This document shows positions 13,632 through 14,520 of a stretch of 14,520 nucleotides of DNA, piece by piece. The notes under the pieces were generated by a model, which was not told where the DNA came from, searched no databases, and saw only the letters and a program-made list of their open reading frames with translations. Source of the DNA: DASXYU01 sp036502295. Its GTDB lineage: Bacteria > Actinomycetota > Actinomycetes > Mycobacteriales > Jatrophihabitantaceae. A program made the position numbers and the translations under genes. The stretch lies in the NCBI GenBank assembly GCA_036502295.1, contig DASXYU010000130.1, forward strand, positions 1-14,520, written 5' to 3'. The stretch's first letter is position 1, and each line of letters begins with the position of its first letter.

Positions 13632-14383
13632 GGACGGCTCTACTCACTTTCGCAGTTCTCGTCCTGGGCCTCGCCGTGCCCGCCCGGGCTCAACGGCCGC
13701 CTCGACCAACTCCGGCGCCGGTGATCGTCCTCGATCCCGGGCACAGCCCGTCGATCCACGCGATCGATAAACACTCCGGCCTTGACGTCTCCGACTACGC
13801 CAACGCGCCCGAGATGCAGGACGTCTTCGCCGTGGCCGTCCTTGTGAAGAAGCGACTCATCAAGGACGGCTACCGCGTCGTCATGACGAAGGCGACAGCG
13901 GATGCGCGGGTCGACCTGGCGGAACGCGCAGCGATCGCCAACAAGGCGCATGCGGCCCTGGCGGTGAGCATTCATGACCAGGCCGGTGCCGTCGGCGGGA
14001 TCGGCTTCCGCTCGGGGAACAACATCGTCTATGCGCAGTCGGTCGGGGGTTACCGCGTCACCCCGGGCGGGCGCCGCGTGAGCTTTACGAAGACCGCCGT
14101 CGCGAAAGACAGCCTCGCCTTCGCGCGGGTGTTCGTCACCGCACGTGCCAAGGCGCAGCGCACCACGATCCATCTGCAACGCGACATCGGGTATGACATG
14201 GCCAGCCGTGGCCTGCCCGGCGGGGATATGTGGATGGTGCAGTTGCTCTCCTCGGTCCCGTGGGTCTACAACGAGGCGGGCGGCAACAGCCTGGGACGAG
14301 TGGGGCTCGACACTGCGGACAAGCACGCCTACGCCGCGGGACTCATCTCCGCCATCGAGAAATGCGTTCCGCCGGGGGAGTAA
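13628..14383 (+). CDS. Secreted N-acetylmuramoyl-L-alanine amidase (Amidase_3)
   Basis: The 251-residue product carries a signal peptide (1-21, cleavage after ARA) and an Amidase_3 zinc hydrolase domain. This family cuts the bond between muramic acid and the first stem-peptide alanine of peptidoglycan. Proposed zinc ligands are His39 (DPGHS), Glu62 (APEMQDVFAVA) and His116 (SIHDQAG); the proposed catalytic glutamate is Glu216 (VYNEAGGNS). The usual SIHxN motif reads SIHDQ here, a small deviation. There is no separate cell-wall-binding domain, so it is catalytic domain only. Its ATG overlaps the SPFH stop as ATGA, showing tight translational coupling with the NfeD-SPFH pair. That suggests the amidase works with, or is controlled by, the membrane scaffold; this is inference. 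It ends 3 bp from the convergent CPBP gene. Confidence 0.92.
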   Translation: MRTALLTFAVLVLGLAVPARAQRPPRPTPAPVIVLDPGHSPSIHAIDKHSGLDVSDYANAPEMQDVFAVAVLVKKRLIKDGYRVVMTKATADARVDLAERAAIANKAHAALAVSIHDQAGAVGGIGFRSGNNIVYAQSVGGYRVTPGGRRVSFTKTAVAKDSLAFARVFVTARAKAQRTTIHLQRDIGYDMASRGLPGGDMWMVQLLSSVPWVYNEAGGNSLGRVGLDTADKHAYAAGLISAIEKCVPPGE

Positions 14384-14386
14384 GGC

Positions 14387-14520
14387 TCAGATCCAGCTGA
14401 TCCGGTCGTGCAGGTAGACGTAACCGATGAAGCTCGCGGCATCGAGCAGGAAGTGGGCGATCACCAGGGGCAGGACGCGTTTGCTGCGCTGGAACCACCA
14501 CCCGAAGATCAGCCCCATCA
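14387..14520 (-). CDS. CPBP-family intramembrane metalloprotease, C-terminal fragment
   Basis: Only the last 43 or so codons are in the window, and the gene continues past the right edge. The minus-strand reading ends in MGLIFGWWFQRSKRVLPLV, then IAHFLLDAASFIGYVYL, HDRISWI and TGA. The pattern of a basic R-S-K-R turn followed by LPLVIAH-x3-D in a hydrophobic helix is the third conserved motif of CPBP (CAAX protease and bacteriocin-processing) membrane proteins. The active-site glutamates are outside the window, so activity cannot be judged. The stop codon is 3 bp from the amidase stop on the opposite strand. Confidence 0.75.
   Translation of the reverse strand, partial: MGLIFGWWFQRSKRVLPLVIAHFLLDAASFIGYVYLHDRISWI

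Noticed and set aside
14370..14381. CCGCCGGGGGAG near the amidase stop, identical to 12 bases of the right end of the 45-bp element
   Set aside because: There is no matching left arm or central part upstream, and short G-rich matches are expected in DNA of this composition.
1..14520. CRISPR array, tRNA, rRNA, insertion sequence, prophage or toxin-antitoxin genes
   Set aside because: No regularly spaced repeats, transposase or integrase motifs, or recognisable RNA genes were seen; nearly all sequence is covered by ordinary genes.

Overview
The window is high-GC DNA with tightly packed genes, GTG starts, weak or absent Shine-Dalgarno sites at several genes, and a gene order typical of Actinomycetota. 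From acn through the NlpC/P60 hydrolase, fabG, inhA-type enoyl reductase, ferrochelatase, a minus-strand hypothetical gene, NfeD and an SPFH protein, the order follows the Mycobacterium tuberculosis Rv1475c to Rv1488 block as I remember it. Here the moxR-type genes are absent, and a PAP2 gene and an alpha/beta hydrolase gene are added. I cannot name a genus. The short substrate-loop region of the enoyl reductase argues against a mycobacterial-type long-chain FAS-II enzyme.

Layout: 1-1842 holds the 3' part of an ABC exporter gene followed by a MarR-GNAT fusion regulator. A strong hairpin at 1840-1891 separates it from the convergent aconitase gene (1901-4669, minus). A short divergent region (4670-4814) carries a perfect 18-bp palindrome and leads to a PAP2-family membrane enzyme (4815-5948). 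Next come a secreted coiled-coil NlpC/P60 peptidoglycan hydrolase (6052-7635) and a fabG-fabI-hemH cluster (7669-10175). Two minus-strand genes follow, an alpha/beta hydrolase and a hypothetical protein. Diverging from the latter is a translationally coupled nfeD-SPFH-amidase operon (12109-14383). The window ends in the 3' end of a convergent CPBP-family protease gene. Most of the functions concern the cell envelope (fatty-acid elongation, peptidoglycan cleavage, membrane organisation, phospholipid-type phosphatase/transferase), next to aconitase and heme synthesis.

The most unusual feature is a 45-bp, GC-rich, hairpin-forming element found twice (1512-1556 plus, 2037-2081 minus; 40 of 45 bases identical). 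Both copies lie inside coding genes, in the same reading frame, each adding about 15 residues (SGG-P/T-PG-N/S-E/K-GVAAGGG) in a probable loop of the MarR-GNAT protein and of aconitase. This resembles in principle the Rickettsia palindromic elements that insert in frame into proteins. I do not recognise this element family.
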